Assembly (NCBI GenBank): GCA_951813605.1
Contig: OX638379.1
Coordinates: 496,001 to 560,000, forward strand
Direction of reading: 5' to 3'
DNA: 64,000 bases
Source of the DNA: an uncultured Bryobacterales bacterium
GTDB lineage: Bacteria > Acidobacteriota > Terriglobia > Bryobacterales > UBA6623
Part shown: in pieces, positions 9,746 through 18,497 of the stretch
Layout of the letters: every line of letters begins with the position of its first letter
Position numbering within the stretch: the first letter of the stretch is position 1
Notes under the pieces: model-generated
Told to the model about the DNA's origin: nothing
Seen by the model: only the letters and a program-made list of their open reading frames with translations
Database searches by the model: none
Program-made: the position numbers and the translations under genes

Positions 9746-10903
9746 GTGGCTTTCGTAACCGTCGAGGAGGCGCTTCACGAGCTGCGTTGCGGCCGCATGA
9801 TCGTTGTCGTCGACGACTCCGACCGCGAGAACGAAGGTGACCTCACGCTGGGGGCGGAGCACGCTACGCCCGAGGCGATCAACTTCATGGCCAAGCACGG
9901 CCGGGGGCTGATCTGCCTCGCGATGACCGAACAGCGCCTCGATCATCTTGCGATTCCGCTAGTTTCGCAGCGGAACACCTCCATGTTCGGCACGGCCTTC
10001 AGCGAGCCGATCGACGCAGTTCGCGGAGTGACCACCGGGATTTCCGCCGCTGACCGGGCCCGGACGATACAAGTAGCAATCGACCCGGCGACCCATGCCA
10101 GGGATCTCGCTCGGCCCGGGCACGTGCAGACGCTGCGCGCTAGGCGTGGCGGGGTCTTGGTGCGGGCGGGCCAGACAGAGGCGGCCGTGGATCTGGCCCG
10201 ACTGGCGGGACTCGTCCCCGCGGGCGTGATCTGTGAAGTCATGAAGGATGACGGCACGATGGCCCGTGTACCCGACTTGCTGGACTTTTGTGAAACTCAC
10301 AGCCTGAAGATGCTCACGGTAGCCAGCCTGATCCGATACCGGCTAGAACACGAGACCTTCGTTCAGCGTGTCGGAGAGGGTGCTATCGATACTGAGTTCG
10401 GCGAATTCAGGGTGGTGGCCTATCGCACTGATCTTGACGAGGAAATCCATTTGGCTCTAGTGAGAGGGGACCTCAAGTCCGTCGATTCAGTACTGGTCCG
10501 GATGCATTCCCAAGATCTTTTCGGAGACGTGTTCGGGTCGAAGGAGAATCCCGGCTACCGGCAAGTACACGATTCCCTGAGAATGATCTCCGAACAGGGG
10601 CTGGGCGTGCTGGTCTACTTGCACCACGGGGCGCTCGGGTTTGCGATCGACGATGCCCCGGGTGGCGTGGGAGCAATCCGACCCCATCCGCAGCTTGCTC
10701 CCCATTCGACTGCCGGCAGCCGGTCTCGGATGCAGTACCGAGTCGGGCTGGGCGCCCAGATCCTCATAGATCTCGGATTGCGGAAGATTCGGTTGCTCAC
10801 CAATCGGCCGCGTCGCGTGGCCGGACTCGACGGTTTCGGGATCCAGATCGTCGACCAGCTGCCCATATTGGCCCCCGCGACCCTGCACGTCGCGACGAGC
10901 TAG
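9746..10903 (+). CDS. ribB: 3,4-dihydroxy-2-butanone-4-phosphate synthase with degenerate GTP cyclohydrolase II-like domain
   Basis: RibB makes the four-carbon unit of riboflavin from ribulose 5-phosphate. The N-terminal domain (about 1-200) shows [20 protein letters not shown] with the acidic loop, [18 protein letters not shown] and [11 protein letters not shown]. The usual RAGHTEA metal-binding histidine is Gln here ([17 protein letters not shown]). The second domain (about 210-385) looks like GTP cyclohydrolase II but lacks the three zinc cysteines: where the family has HSECLTGD and RCDCG, this protein has HSQDLFGD and [25 protein letters not shown] remains. It is therefore probably monofunctional or regulatory in its second half. 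It starts with GTG. Its stop shares the CTAG tetranucleotide with the convergent TPR gene. Confidence 0.9.
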   Translation: MAFVTVEEALHELRCGRMIVVVDDSDRENEGDLTLGAEHATPEAINFMAKHGRGLICLAMTEQRLDHLAIPLVSQRNTSMFGTAFSEPIDAVRGVTTGISAADRARTIQVAIDPATHARDLARPGHVQTLRARRGGVLVRAGQTEAAVDLARLAGLVPAGVICEVMKDDGTMARVPDLLDFCETHSLKMLTVASLIRYRLEHETFVQRVGEGAIDTEFGEFRVVAYRTDLDEEIHLALVRGDLKSVDSVLVRMHSQDLFGDVFGSKENPGYRQVHDSLRMISEQGLGVLVYLHHGALGFAIDDAPGGVGAIRPHPQLAPHSTAGSRSRMQYRVGLGAQILIDLGLRKIRLLTNRPRRVAGLDGFGIQIVDQLPILAPATLHVATS

Positions 10904-12195
10904 CGTCGGTTCGTTCCTGCTGTGTTTGCCAACTCCGGAGGCAACCCGCCGACCTGCATAGCCTGTCGTTCACGCTCTGCAATTCGCTTATGCAATTCGC
11001 GCTCGCGCTTGGCTTCCTTGGCCTTTCCTAATCTTTGGTAGACCCTCGCCAGCCTGTAGTGGGGCTTTGAAGAGTCTGGATTGAGTTCCACCGCTCGCTC
11101 GAGATATTCCTCGGCCGCTCGAAAGTCGCGTTTCTTCTCGAACAATACGCCAAGCTCGTAGTGTGATTCCCAGAAGTCCTTTTTTCGCTCGATCGACTCC
11201 CTCAGCAAAGACTCGATATTCGAAAGGGCTTCCGGGTCGCGCCTAGCCCCGATCCTCGCTAGCAGTACCTGTCCGTATAGGAAAGGCCCGAAGTGATTCT
11301 TTGAATGCTCCTCGTAAAAAGCTCGCATGCGCTCTTCGACTTCCGCGATGCGTTCGGTAGAGTGCTGTAGCAATCGTCCGAGAAATGCGTGTGGCTGCTC
11401 CATCTCCGGTGCCAGCTCGGCTGCGCGAAGGAAATGGTCCACAGCCTGCTGGAATCGACGTTGTCCGTACGCCGCGATCCCGAGCCCGATTTCAATCGCC
11501 GCGCTTTTGTCGAAAAACTTGCGTCCAGCCAAGAATGCCTCTTTGGCCGCATCGAAGTCTTGCTGCCGCAAATGGAAATAGCCGAGATCGTAATGGACAG
11601 ATTCCTCGTAGGGTTGTACCTCGACGGCGAGCTTCAGGTGGCGTAAGCCTTCCTTGAGGCGGTTCGCAATGGTATAAGCCTTGCCTAGAGCGTTGTGCAG
11701 GGCTCCTGAATCGCCATGTTCGAGCGCGGCCTGGCCCACCCGGGCGGCCTGCAGTGGCATGTCCGCTTGCAGATAGAGCGAGACCGTGCGCAAGTAGGCG
11801 TCTTGATCTCCGTCGCTCCCACGGGCGAACTCTTCCTCCCACTTAGCCGCCTCGGCCCAATTGCCGTAGTCGGTATGGAACATTGCCAGTGCGTGCTGGA
11901 TGAGCGGCTCGTCTTTCCCTAGACGGGCGGCCTCGGCTGCGTGGCGCGAGGCCTGCGCGTGCAGGTTGAGAATGCGGTAGATCTGCGCCAGCCCTATCCA
12001 AGCGCGGGCCTCGGTCGGCGCTTGTTCAACCGCGCGCTCAAGATACTCCTGGGCCCTGGGAACATCCCTCGACTGGAGTGCAATCAGCCCCTGCCTGACT
12101 AGTGCTTCTGTCGGCGGGCCACCCTGCTGGGCCAAGCCCAAGGCTGCGGACAGCGCCAGCGCCGCCACGACCAGCAGCAAACGGTTCCCCACCAC
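10900..12195 (-). CDS. Exported tetratricopeptide-repeat protein
   Basis: The 431 residues open with a signal peptide (RLLLVVAALALSAALGLAQQ) and are followed by about nine to ten helix-pair TPR units. Examples are ALQSRDVPRAQEYLERAVEQ, AIEIGLGIAAYGQRRFQQAV and KKRDFRAAEEYLERAVELNP, where the Gly/Ala and terminal Pro positions of the motif are easy to see. The last 40 residues are charged and helical. TPR proteins of this kind act as scaffolds in the periplasm or on the outer membrane; the partner cannot be told from the sequence. The gene converges with ribB, the two stops overlapping by four bases, and it diverges from the sulfatase gene at 12285 with about 90 bases between. Confidence 0.85.
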   Translation of the reverse strand: MVGNRLLLVVAALALSAALGLAQQGGPPTEALVRQGLIALQSRDVPRAQEYLERAVEQAPTEARAWIGLAQIYRILNLHAQASRHAAEAARLGKDEPLIQHALAMFHTDYGNWAEAAKWEEEFARGSDGDQDAYLRTVSLYLQADMPLQAARVGQAALEHGDSGALHNALGKAYTIANRLKEGLRHLKLAVEVQPYEESVHYDLGYFHLRQQDFDAAKEAFLAGRKFFDKSAAIEIGLGIAAYGQRRFQQAVDHFLRAAELAPEMEQPHAFLGRLLQHSTERIAEVEERMRAFYEEHSKNHFGPFLYGQVLLARIGARRDPEALSNIESLLRESIERKKDFWESHYELGVLFEKKRDFRAAEEYLERAVELNPDSSKPHYRLARVYQRLGKAKEAKRERELHKRIAERERQAMQVGGLPPELANTAGTNRR

Positions 12196-12284
12196 TAGAA
12201 CCCACTATAAGGCGTCTTGACCGGAACCGCTTCGACGCAAGAGCCCTTTCCGCACGGCCCGCAGCCTTCGATACACTTCATACG

Positions 12285-13829
12285 ATGATCCAGCGATCTC
12301 TCTTCATATTGACGGCCTGGTTGGCTGCGCTCGGCTGCTCTCCCGTTTCGGACGCCGACCGGCCCAACATTCTCTTCGCCATATGGGACGACGTGTCTTA
12401 CCCGCACGTGTCGGCAGCGGGTTCAACGATGGTCTCGACACCTGCCTTCGACCGCGTCGCTTCTGAAGGCGTTATGTTCCAGAAGGCCTACGCTCCCGCC
12501 CCGGGCTGCAGTCCAACGCGGGCGGCCTTCCTTACAGGGCGGCACATCTGGATGATCGAGCAGGCCGGGACGCATGCCAGCTCGTTCCCGCGCACATACG
12601 TCTCCTATCAGGACCTGCTCGAGCAGGCGGGCTACGCCATCGGATACACAGGTAAGCCGTGGGGACCCGGGCGGTGGGAGAAGTCGGGACGGACGCGTAA
12701 CCCGGCCGGCCCAGCGTTCACGGACCGGACTCTCGACCCGCCGTACGGCGGCATCAGAGATTGGGACTACGCAGGCAACTTCGAGGCGTTCTACGAACAG
12801 AAGGCTGAAGGGAAGCCTTTCAGCTTTTGGGTGGGCGGCAGCGAAGCGCATCGGCGGTTCGAAAAGGGATCTTGGAGAGCCGCGGGCAAGCGGCTCGAGG
12901 ACGCCGAAGTCCCTCCGTTCCTTCCGGACACGCCCGAGATTCGGGAGGACATTCTTGACTACGCCGTCGAGATCGAGTGGTTCGATTCGCATGTAGGAAC
13001 GATCTTGGACTATTTGGAAGACACGGGGGAACTCGACAACACTCTCGTTATCTTCACCGCCGACAATGGCATGGCGTTCCCGCGCGCGAAGGCCAATCTG
13101 TACGACTACGGCATCCACATGCCGCTTGCAGTGCGCTGGGCAGGCCGCGGTCGCCCCGGACGCACGGTGACGGATCTCGTGCAATTCGTTGACCTGACGG
13201 CCACGATCTTCGACCTCACGGGAGTCTCCCACCCGGGCGGCGAGTCAGCACTGGCCGGACGTAGCATCCGCGGCATTCTCGAGTCCACAGACGAAGGGCT
13301 TGTAGACGCTAGCCGGACCCGCGCCTACTCTGGACGCGAGCGCCATTCGTCCTCCCGCTGGAACAACCTGACCTATCCCCAACGCTCCATGCGGACGCCG
13401 CGGCATCTCTACATTCGGAATTTCAAGCCGCGGCGCTGGCCCGCAGGCGCACCGCAAAAGTACGGGTCGAATGGGCGACTAGAGGAGATGCACAAGGCCT
13501 ATCACGACATCGACTCCTCTCCTAGCCTTACGAGACTCATCGAGGGCCGGGACCAGGAAGGCATCAAGCAGTACTTCGAGTGGGCGGTTGGCAAGCGCCC
13601 AGGGGAAGAACTGTACGACCTCGAATTGGATCCCGGATGCCTCGTTAACCTAGCGGAAAATCCCGAGCACGAGGGTTTGCTGGTTGAATTACGCGCGGAG
13701 CTCGAAGCGTACTTGCGAGAGACAGGCGATCCGAGGGTCACGCGCAATGGTGGAATCTGGGAAGATTACATCCGGTATTCCCCAGTTCGTAAGTTCCCGA
13801 AGCCGCCGAACGCAGGCCCAGAGTACTGA
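12285..13829 (+). CDS. Sulfatase, heparan N-sulfatase-like
   Basis: Type I sulfatases hydrolyse sulfate esters or sulfamates, using a formylglycine made from a conserved cysteine. Here the signature is GCSPTRAAFLTGRHIW, with Cys in a CxPTR context, so maturation by a formylglycine-generating enzyme is expected. Metal ligands are in NILFAIWDDVSYPHVSAAG and ADNGMAFPRAKANLYDYGIH. The pattern with PFSFWVGGSEAHR and EVPPFLPDTPEIREDILDYA resembles N-sulfoglucosamine sulfohydrolases, an assignment from pattern only. Start set at ATG 12285: this gives a 17-residue hydrophobic leader ending ALGC, a possible lipobox, so the enzyme may be a periplasmic lipoprotein. The natural substrate is unknown. Confidence 0.88.
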   Translation: MIQRSLFILTAWLAALGCSPVSDADRPNILFAIWDDVSYPHVSAAGSTMVSTPAFDRVASEGVMFQKAYAPAPGCSPTRAAFLTGRHIWMIEQAGTHASSFPRTYVSYQDLLEQAGYAIGYTGKPWGPGRWEKSGRTRNPAGPAFTDRTLDPPYGGIRDWDYAGNFEAFYEQKAEGKPFSFWVGGSEAHRRFEKGSWRAAGKRLEDAEVPPFLPDTPEIREDILDYAVEIEWFDSHVGTILDYLEDTGELDNTLVIFTADNGMAFPRAKANLYDYGIHMPLAVRWAGRGRPGRTVTDLVQFVDLTATIFDLTGVSHPGGESALAGRSIRGILESTDEGLVDASRTRAYSGRERHSSSRWNNLTYPQRSMRTPRHLYIRNFKPRRWPAGAPQKYGSNGRLEEMHKAYHDIDSSPSLTRLIEGRDQEGIKQYFEWAVGKRPGEELYDLELDPGCLVNLAENPEHEGLLVELRAELEAYLRETGDPRVTRNGGIWEDYIRYSPVRKFPKPPNAGPEY

Positions 13830-14051
13830 TCGTAATTGCTCCTGCGGCAATTTGAATGGCGGCTCGCAAAGGCTGAATGAATCGCTGCCAGAGATGGACG
13901 CGAACCCATCTTGCCGGGACTCGCGGGTTCACTCTTCGAAGAAATCCTCGTCAATTTCCTTGAGTTCGAACGATTGCTTCTTTCGAACACCGACGTCGTG
14001 TTCGTACATAAGGGCAGCGAGGCGCTTGCCGTTGATGAGAACTACGCTCTG

Positions 14052-14055
14052 AGTG
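14052..14055. repeat. Target-site duplication, left copy
   Basis: AGTG directly before the left end of the IS3-family element; identical to the bases directly after its right end. Confidence 0.85.
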
Positions 14056-14129
14056 TGACCGTTCCCCCGTAATCCGAGCCGTTTCGGATGTGGGATTTCC
14101 TTGTATGTTGACCCCAAGGAGGTCCCCCG

Positions 14130-14396
14130 ATGAAGCGGAAGCGGTATACGCACGAACAGATCATTTCGATCCTCAAGGAGCACGAAGCCGGCCAGCCGGT
14201 CGGCGAGTTGGCGCGCCGGTATGGCGTCGTCGAGAACACGATCTATCGCTGGAAGTCGAAGTACGGCGGCATGGAGATATCCGATGCCAGGCGGCTGCGT
14301 GAGCTCGAGCGGGAGAACGCGAAGCTCAAGAAGCTGTTGGCCGAAGCGGAACTGGACAAGGCGGCGCTGAAGGAGCTGGTCCAGGGGAAATGGTGA
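14130..14396 (+). CDS. IS3-family transposase OrfA
   Basis: Helix-turn-helix DNA-binding subunit of the transposase (88 residues). MKRKRYTHEQIISILKEHEA starts the family's DNA-binding fold, with the recognition helix around NTIYRWKSKYGGME, and the C-terminal half (LRELERENAKLKKLLAEAEL) is a leucine-zipper coiled coil for dimerisation. A perfect AAGGAGG lies seven bases before the ATG. Its stop overlaps the start of OrfB in ATGGTGA, so OrfB can be made by coupled re-initiation. OrfB lies in the minus-one frame, as in other IS3 elements that make a fused OrfAB by frameshifting, but I see no clear slippery heptamer here. Confidence 0.95.
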   Translation: MKRKRYTHEQIISILKEHEAGQPVGELARRYGVVENTIYRWKSKYGGMEISDARRLRELERENAKLKKLLAEAELDKAALKELVQGKW

Positions 14397-15205
14397 CGGC
14401 CGCCCAGCGGCGAGCGGCCGTGGATCACCTAACCGATCGCCGCTACAGTCAGCGACGTGCCTGCCGCCTGGTGGGCTTGCCTCGTTCGGTGGCTTGGTAT
14501 CGGCTCAAGGGCCGTGACGACGCGGATCTGTGCCATCGGCTGAAGGTCCTGGCCGAGCGCTATCCCCGCTACGGCTATCTGACGCTGCACGAGATGCTCA
14601 AGCAGGAAGGTCGGGTCATCAACCGCAAGCGCACCTATCGGGTCTACCGCGAGGAAGGCCTGCAGGTGCGCACCAAGCGCCGCAAGAAGATCACGCGGCC
14701 CAGAGTGCCGATGCCGGTGCCGACGAAGGCCAACGAGCGCTGGTCCGCGGACTTCATGTCCGATCAGCTCGCCAATGGCCGGCGGTTCCGGATCCTTAAC
14801 CTAATCGATGACTTCTCCCGCCAGTGTGTCGGTCAGATCGTCGACACGTCGATCTCCGGCGCCCGCGTGGCTCGGTATCTCGATGAGCTCAGCACAACCC
14901 GGCCACTGCCCAGGACCCTGGTTCTGGACAATGGCCCGGAGTTCACTGCCAAGGCCATGTTCTTCTGGGCCCGGCGAACCGCTGTGAGGCTGCACTTTAT
15001 CCAGCCCGGAAAGCCAACTCAGAATGCGTTCGTGGAGAGCTTCAATGGCAAGTTTAGGGAGTACTGCCTGGACTTACATTGGTTCGGCAGCCTGACTGAG
15101 GCACGCGCCATCATCGAACGCTGGCGAACGCACTACAACCATGTCCGGCCACACCGATCGGTGGGCAAAATGCCGCCCTCGGTGTTCGCCAGGAAAGTAG
15201 CTTGA
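14390..15205 (+). CDS. IS3-family transposase OrfB, DDE integrase fold
   Basis: Catalytic subunit of 271 residues. The HTH_21-like region is near 50-100 (YPRYGYLTLHEMLKQEGRVI). The retroviral-integrase core follows with the DDE triad: the first Asp in ERWSADFMSD, the second in TLVLDNGPEFT, the Glu in NAFVESFNGKFREYCL. The C-terminus HYNHVRPHRSVGKMPPSVFA is the usual end. The frame is intact, so the element may be able to move. Confidence 0.96.
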   Translation: MVTAAQRRAAVDHLTDRRYSQRRACRLVGLPRSVAWYRLKGRDDADLCHRLKVLAERYPRYGYLTLHEMLKQEGRVINRKRTYRVYREEGLQVRTKRRKKITRPRVPMPVPTKANERWSADFMSDQLANGRRFRILNLIDDFSRQCVGQIVDTSISGARVARYLDELSTTRPLPRTLVLDNGPEFTAKAMFFWARRTAVRLHFIQPGKPTQNAFVESFNGKFREYCLDLHWFGSLTEARAIIERWRTHYNHVRPHRSVGKMPPSVFARKVA

Positions 15206-15255
15206 TATGATGAATTTCCCACATCCCGGGTGGCTCGGATCCAGGGGAACGGTCA

Positions 15256-15259
15256 AGTG
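15256..15259. repeat. Target-site duplication, right copy
   Basis: AGTG directly after the right end of the IS3-family element, matching bases 14052-14055. Confidence 0.85.
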
Positions 15260-16196
15260 ACGGACTCCGCGTACTTTCGGGCCCCCTCAGTAAAGTTAGA
15301 GGTTGTGACGAAGACGCCCTTGGTAGCGGCCCTTCCCGTCATGCTCCCCACAAACATCTGCAGCGCAGGCCTGCCAATGGAATTGCCTGGCTTGTACCGC
15401 TTCGCTTGCAAGAAGATCTTGTCCAGGCCGAGCTTATCTTCATCGATAACCCCGTCAATGCCCTCGTCGTTTGCCTTGCCCAGATGATGGCTTGATTCGG
15501 GACTGGAACCGCCGTAGCCCATCGCACGAACAAGGTCGAGGATCAGGTGCTCGAAGAATTCCGGACTCTGCTGCAGAATCCGCTCCAAGAGTTCGCCCTG
15601 GACGCTACTGGCGAACGCGTGGTAGGCCGATTCGATCTGCTCGACCGGCGTGCCTATCAGTGACTCGGAAGGAGCATATTCGTTGCGTTGAGCGGAACCG
15701 TTGTGATCCCGCGCGGGTTCGAACTGCAAGAGGTACTTATGGGTCGATTCTTTCGGGAGGGTTCTCAAGTACCTTTGACCCGGAGGCCGCGACCACATAG
15801 ACTCCACGACGAGGCCGCTGCAGCAAACCCGACCGTCTCAGGTGGAACAGCGACCAAGCAATCCGATTATGGAATCGACGCTGCCTTCCACTTGGCAGCA
15901 GCTTGGCTAGTTCATCTGAGGTGACCCCGAATTCTTCGGCAAGGGGATCTATCAAATCGCTGGGCTTGGTCTCCCCTCTTGAAGCGACCTGCGTGAGCAC
16001 CGGCAATAACAGGGATTGGAAAGCAGGGATGGGCATCAGTCCGTCGATCTGTAGCCAGCGTAGATGGTCAAGTTGAGCTCCAAGAGTTGGGGCTTTGGAC
16101 TACGCTGCTGCGCCATGCCCGGCCGAAACTAGCAGCACTTCTCGATCCTAGGCTAACTTCCCACCGTATCCTATGCTCTTGGATCGTTCGGCATCG

Positions 16197-16883
16197 TCAT
16201 ACCCAGTAGAGCAACCGGACCGCGCCTCGCAGAACGGGCCAGAACAGATCACCGAAGAAATACCACGCCAGCACCAATCCCAGGATGCCGAATGCGCGGT
16301 CGCGGGTCAGGTCGAACCACCTTCTCGCCAATCGCTCAGGCATCAGCAAGCCGATTGCCGTGTTGCCGTCCAACGGGGGGACCGGGAGCAGATTGAAGGT
16401 CATTAGCAGGACGTTTTGCGTGAATAGGATGCTGAGAAACTGGGCGACCGGTGCTAGATCGCCCGATCCTTCGACCACGTTATAAAACGTAACCGACGCT
16501 GGAATCTCGAATGCCCCCGCCGCGATGCCGATGTTGATCAGCACGGCTGCGGCGAAGGCAAGCAGGAAGTTGGCAGCGGGACCGGCCAGTGCCATCAGGC
16601 CCGCCCTGTGAGGGTAGCGGTGCTCCCAGAGCGTGCTGTAGGGTGCAGACGCCCACCCCAGCATCCAATTGTTCAGCGCAAATGTGAGGAGGGGCACCGC
16701 GATTGTCCCAAGCGGCTCGCGACGCATGTGGGGTAGTGGATTGAGAGTGACCTGTCCAGCCGCAGCCGCCGTGTTGTCTCCGCCGCGGAATGCCGCAAGT
16801 GCGTGCGCCGCCTCATGGCACGTAAGGGAGAGTAGGAATGCGACGTACCACAGGCCCCCAAGGCCTAGCATTTGAGGGTCCAT
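16197..16883 (-). CDS. Site-2 protease-like membrane metallopeptidase (M50)
   Basis: Multi-pass zinc protease that would cut peptide bonds inside or next to membrane segments. The 228 residues have about six hydrophobic segments. The zinc motif HExxH is in TCHEAAHALAAFRGGD, early in the protein, and the third ligand Asp in NLLPVPPLDGNTAIGL. The preceding repeated feature GLMALAGPAANFLLAF is typical. There is no PDZ domain, as in the short bacterial subgroup. It sits alone on the minus strand, 160 bases downstream in sequence from the mrr start; the neighbours give no hint of its substrate. Confidence 0.88.
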   Translation of the reverse strand: MDPQMLGLGGLWYVAFLLSLTCHEAAHALAAFRGGDNTAAAAGQVTLNPLPHMRREPLGTIAVPLLTFALNNWMLGWASAPYSTLWEHRYPHRAGLMALAGPAANFLLAFAAAVLINIGIAAGAFEIPASVTFYNVVEGSGDLAPVAQFLSILFTQNVLLMTFNLLPVPPLDGNTAIGLLMPERLARRWFDLTRDRAFGILGLVLAWYFFGDLFWPVLRGAVRLLYWV

Positions 16884-16953
16884 TGGGAACCGCCCATCTT
16901 AGCCCATGGCAATTGTTGCAGGCGTTGCTCACTAGGTGGTGGCCTACTGGCCG

Positions 16954-18458
16954 TCAGCGCGAGCGCCCAGCGTTGCGCACTCGCCTGAGTTCAGCGAGGA
17001 GTTCGGCCTTCTTCTCCGGCCTAGCCATAGCTAGGTTGCGACGCTCGCGCGGATCCTCGTCCAGCAAATAGAGCTGCATCGGGCCGTCTTCATCGATCTG
17101 CAAGATTCGTCCGCGGGGCGACGAGAATCCACCGCTGCCATCGCCTAGGATCAGCTTCCATCCGGCCTTGCGGATCGCGAACAAACCCACCAGGCTGTGG
17201 TGAATGGTCGTTATCCGCAGATACGCTCCCTCGCCGAATAGCAGGGGTCCCAGACTGAAGCTATCCTCTCCGGAGTTGGCCGGCATCTCGAATCCCACGA
17301 TCTCGCTCATCGTCGCGAAGAGATCGGTCAAGCAGACGGCACGGTCGCTTGCAGATCCTGGCTCGATCCGCCCGTCCCAACGGACTACCAACGGCACTCG
17401 GTGGCCGGCTTCCCACGCGTCCGCCTTGAGGCCGCGCCAAGGCGCGTTAGGAACGTGGGAGTACAGCTCGGCAACCGTGTTCGTCGCGCCAAAACTCCCA
17501 ATGCCGCTACGTGCGGGCGAGCCGTTGTCAGACGTGAACACCACGATTGTGTTTTCGATTGCGCCTGTTCGTTCTAGCACTGCGACCACTTTCCCAAGGA
17601 TCGCGTCCATCTGATGCACCCAGTCCCCGTAGGGGCCCGCTTCGCTCTTTCCACGATTCTCGGCGTTCGGAACGATCGGCGTGTGAGGTCCTAGCAGGGG
17701 CATGTAGAGGAAGAACGGAACGTTTGGTTCTGCCGTGCGCTCTGCGAGCCATTCGAGAGCCCGCGCTGTGATGGTGGGCTGAGCTGCCCAGAGGTCCCAC
17801 CGCGGCATCATCGGCCCCGATCGCTGGCCCTTGTTCGCGGGCATGCGGTCCGTGGGGTCGCCAAGTAGCCGGTCATTCTCGATGAAGGCGTATGGCGGAA
17901 AGTTCGGCACGTCGTCGCCGAAGTAGTAGTCAAAGCCCCGCGTGGTGGGACCTTCGCCAAGCGGGCGTGCAAATCGACTCTTTCTCCAAACGGCTCGTAG
18001 TCACGCCCTACGTTGATACCTTCCAACTCATCGGATAGGTACCCGCCTTCCTCCACCGGCCAATCCCAGCCCAGATGCCACTTGCCGATGCAGGCGGTTC
18101 GGTACCCTTTCGCCTGCAGGGCTTTGCCAAGGGTAAGGCGGTCCTTGTCTATGACCGCTCCGCCCCAGCTATTGACGATGCCGGCGGGCAGACGCGAGCG
18201 CCAAGGGTAACGTCCCGTGAGAAGGCCGTACCGGGATGGGGTGCAGACCGAAGAGGCCGAATGAGCGTCCGTGAATCGCATTCCGCGTCCAGCAAGAGCG
18301 TCGATATTCGGCGTCGGGATCCGTGACCGCGAATTGTAGACTTGCGGGTCGCCATAGCCCAAATCGTCCGCGAACACTATCACGAGATTCGGGGGCCTCG
18401 ACTGTCCCAGAGCTGACGCGCAGAGCAAGAACAGGACGGCGAGTGCCTTGGGCTGCAT
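16954..18458 (-). pseudogene. Arylsulfatase-type sulfatase, one frameshift
   Basis: Second sulfatase of the window, of the arylsulfatase A type. The N-terminal frame has a signal peptide (MQPKALAVLFLLCASALGQ), the metal site NLVIVFADDLGYGDPQ, the formylglycine signature CTPSRYGLLTGRYPWRS and the second signature ACIGKWHLGW. Near 17950 the frame breaks: the first gives RLAKVPPRGALTTTSATT, while the next minus frame gives EGPTTRGFDYYFGDDVPNF and continues with FFLYMPLLGPHTPIVP and FTSDNGSPARSGIGSFG to the end. Adding one base at the joint restores LAEGPTTRGFDYYFGDD. The start at 18458 gives the signal peptide; a longer frame upstream is unlikely. Real mutation or sequence error cannot be told apart here. 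Confidence 0.85.
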
Positions 18459-18497
18459 GGGAGGTTTCGAGTCTAGCACCGCTTCGCTCCTCGCCGC

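Larger units (their letters stand above)
14056..15255 (+). mobile_element. IS3-family insertion sequence, IS407-like, 1.2 kb, complete
   Basis: The ends are imperfect inverted repeats of about 40 bases. The left starts TGACCGTTCCCC, the right ends GGGGAACGGTCA, and further inward both carry ATCCGAGCC and GGATGTGGGA. A four-base direct repeat AGTG flanks it. Both transposase frames are open. The 1200-base length and four-base duplication fit the IS407 group. It is inserted antiparallel to the mrr gene, which it inactivates. The perfect target duplication and reversible frame show that this is a recent insertion relative to gene decay. Confidence 0.95.
13929..16036 (-). pseudogene. mrr: Mrr-type restriction endonuclease, split by an IS and frameshifted
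   Basis: Mrr enzymes are type IV restriction nucleases that cut modified DNA. Three pieces on the minus strand add up to one gene. Piece one (16036 to about 15740) is the winged-helix N-terminal domain, MPIPAFQSLLLPVL to LENPPERIDP. Piece two (about 15745 to 15256) continues with KYLLQFEPARD and the nuclease core, GIDGVIDEDKLGLDKIFLQ then AKRY, the D...QxK active site. They are in different frames; deleting one T near 15740 joins them as ERIDPKYLLQF. Piece three (14055 to 13929) is the C-terminus, SVVLINGKRLAALM to IDEDFFEE. It lies across the IS3 element, and removing the element plus one AGTG copy rejoins the frame exactly. Confidence 0.88.

Noticed and set aside
14390-14396. Programmed minus-one slippery site between orfA and orfB
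   Set aside because: The overlap CAGGGGAAATGGTGA has no standard heptamer. Translational coupling by ATGGTGA is a sufficient explanation, so I do not claim frameshifting.
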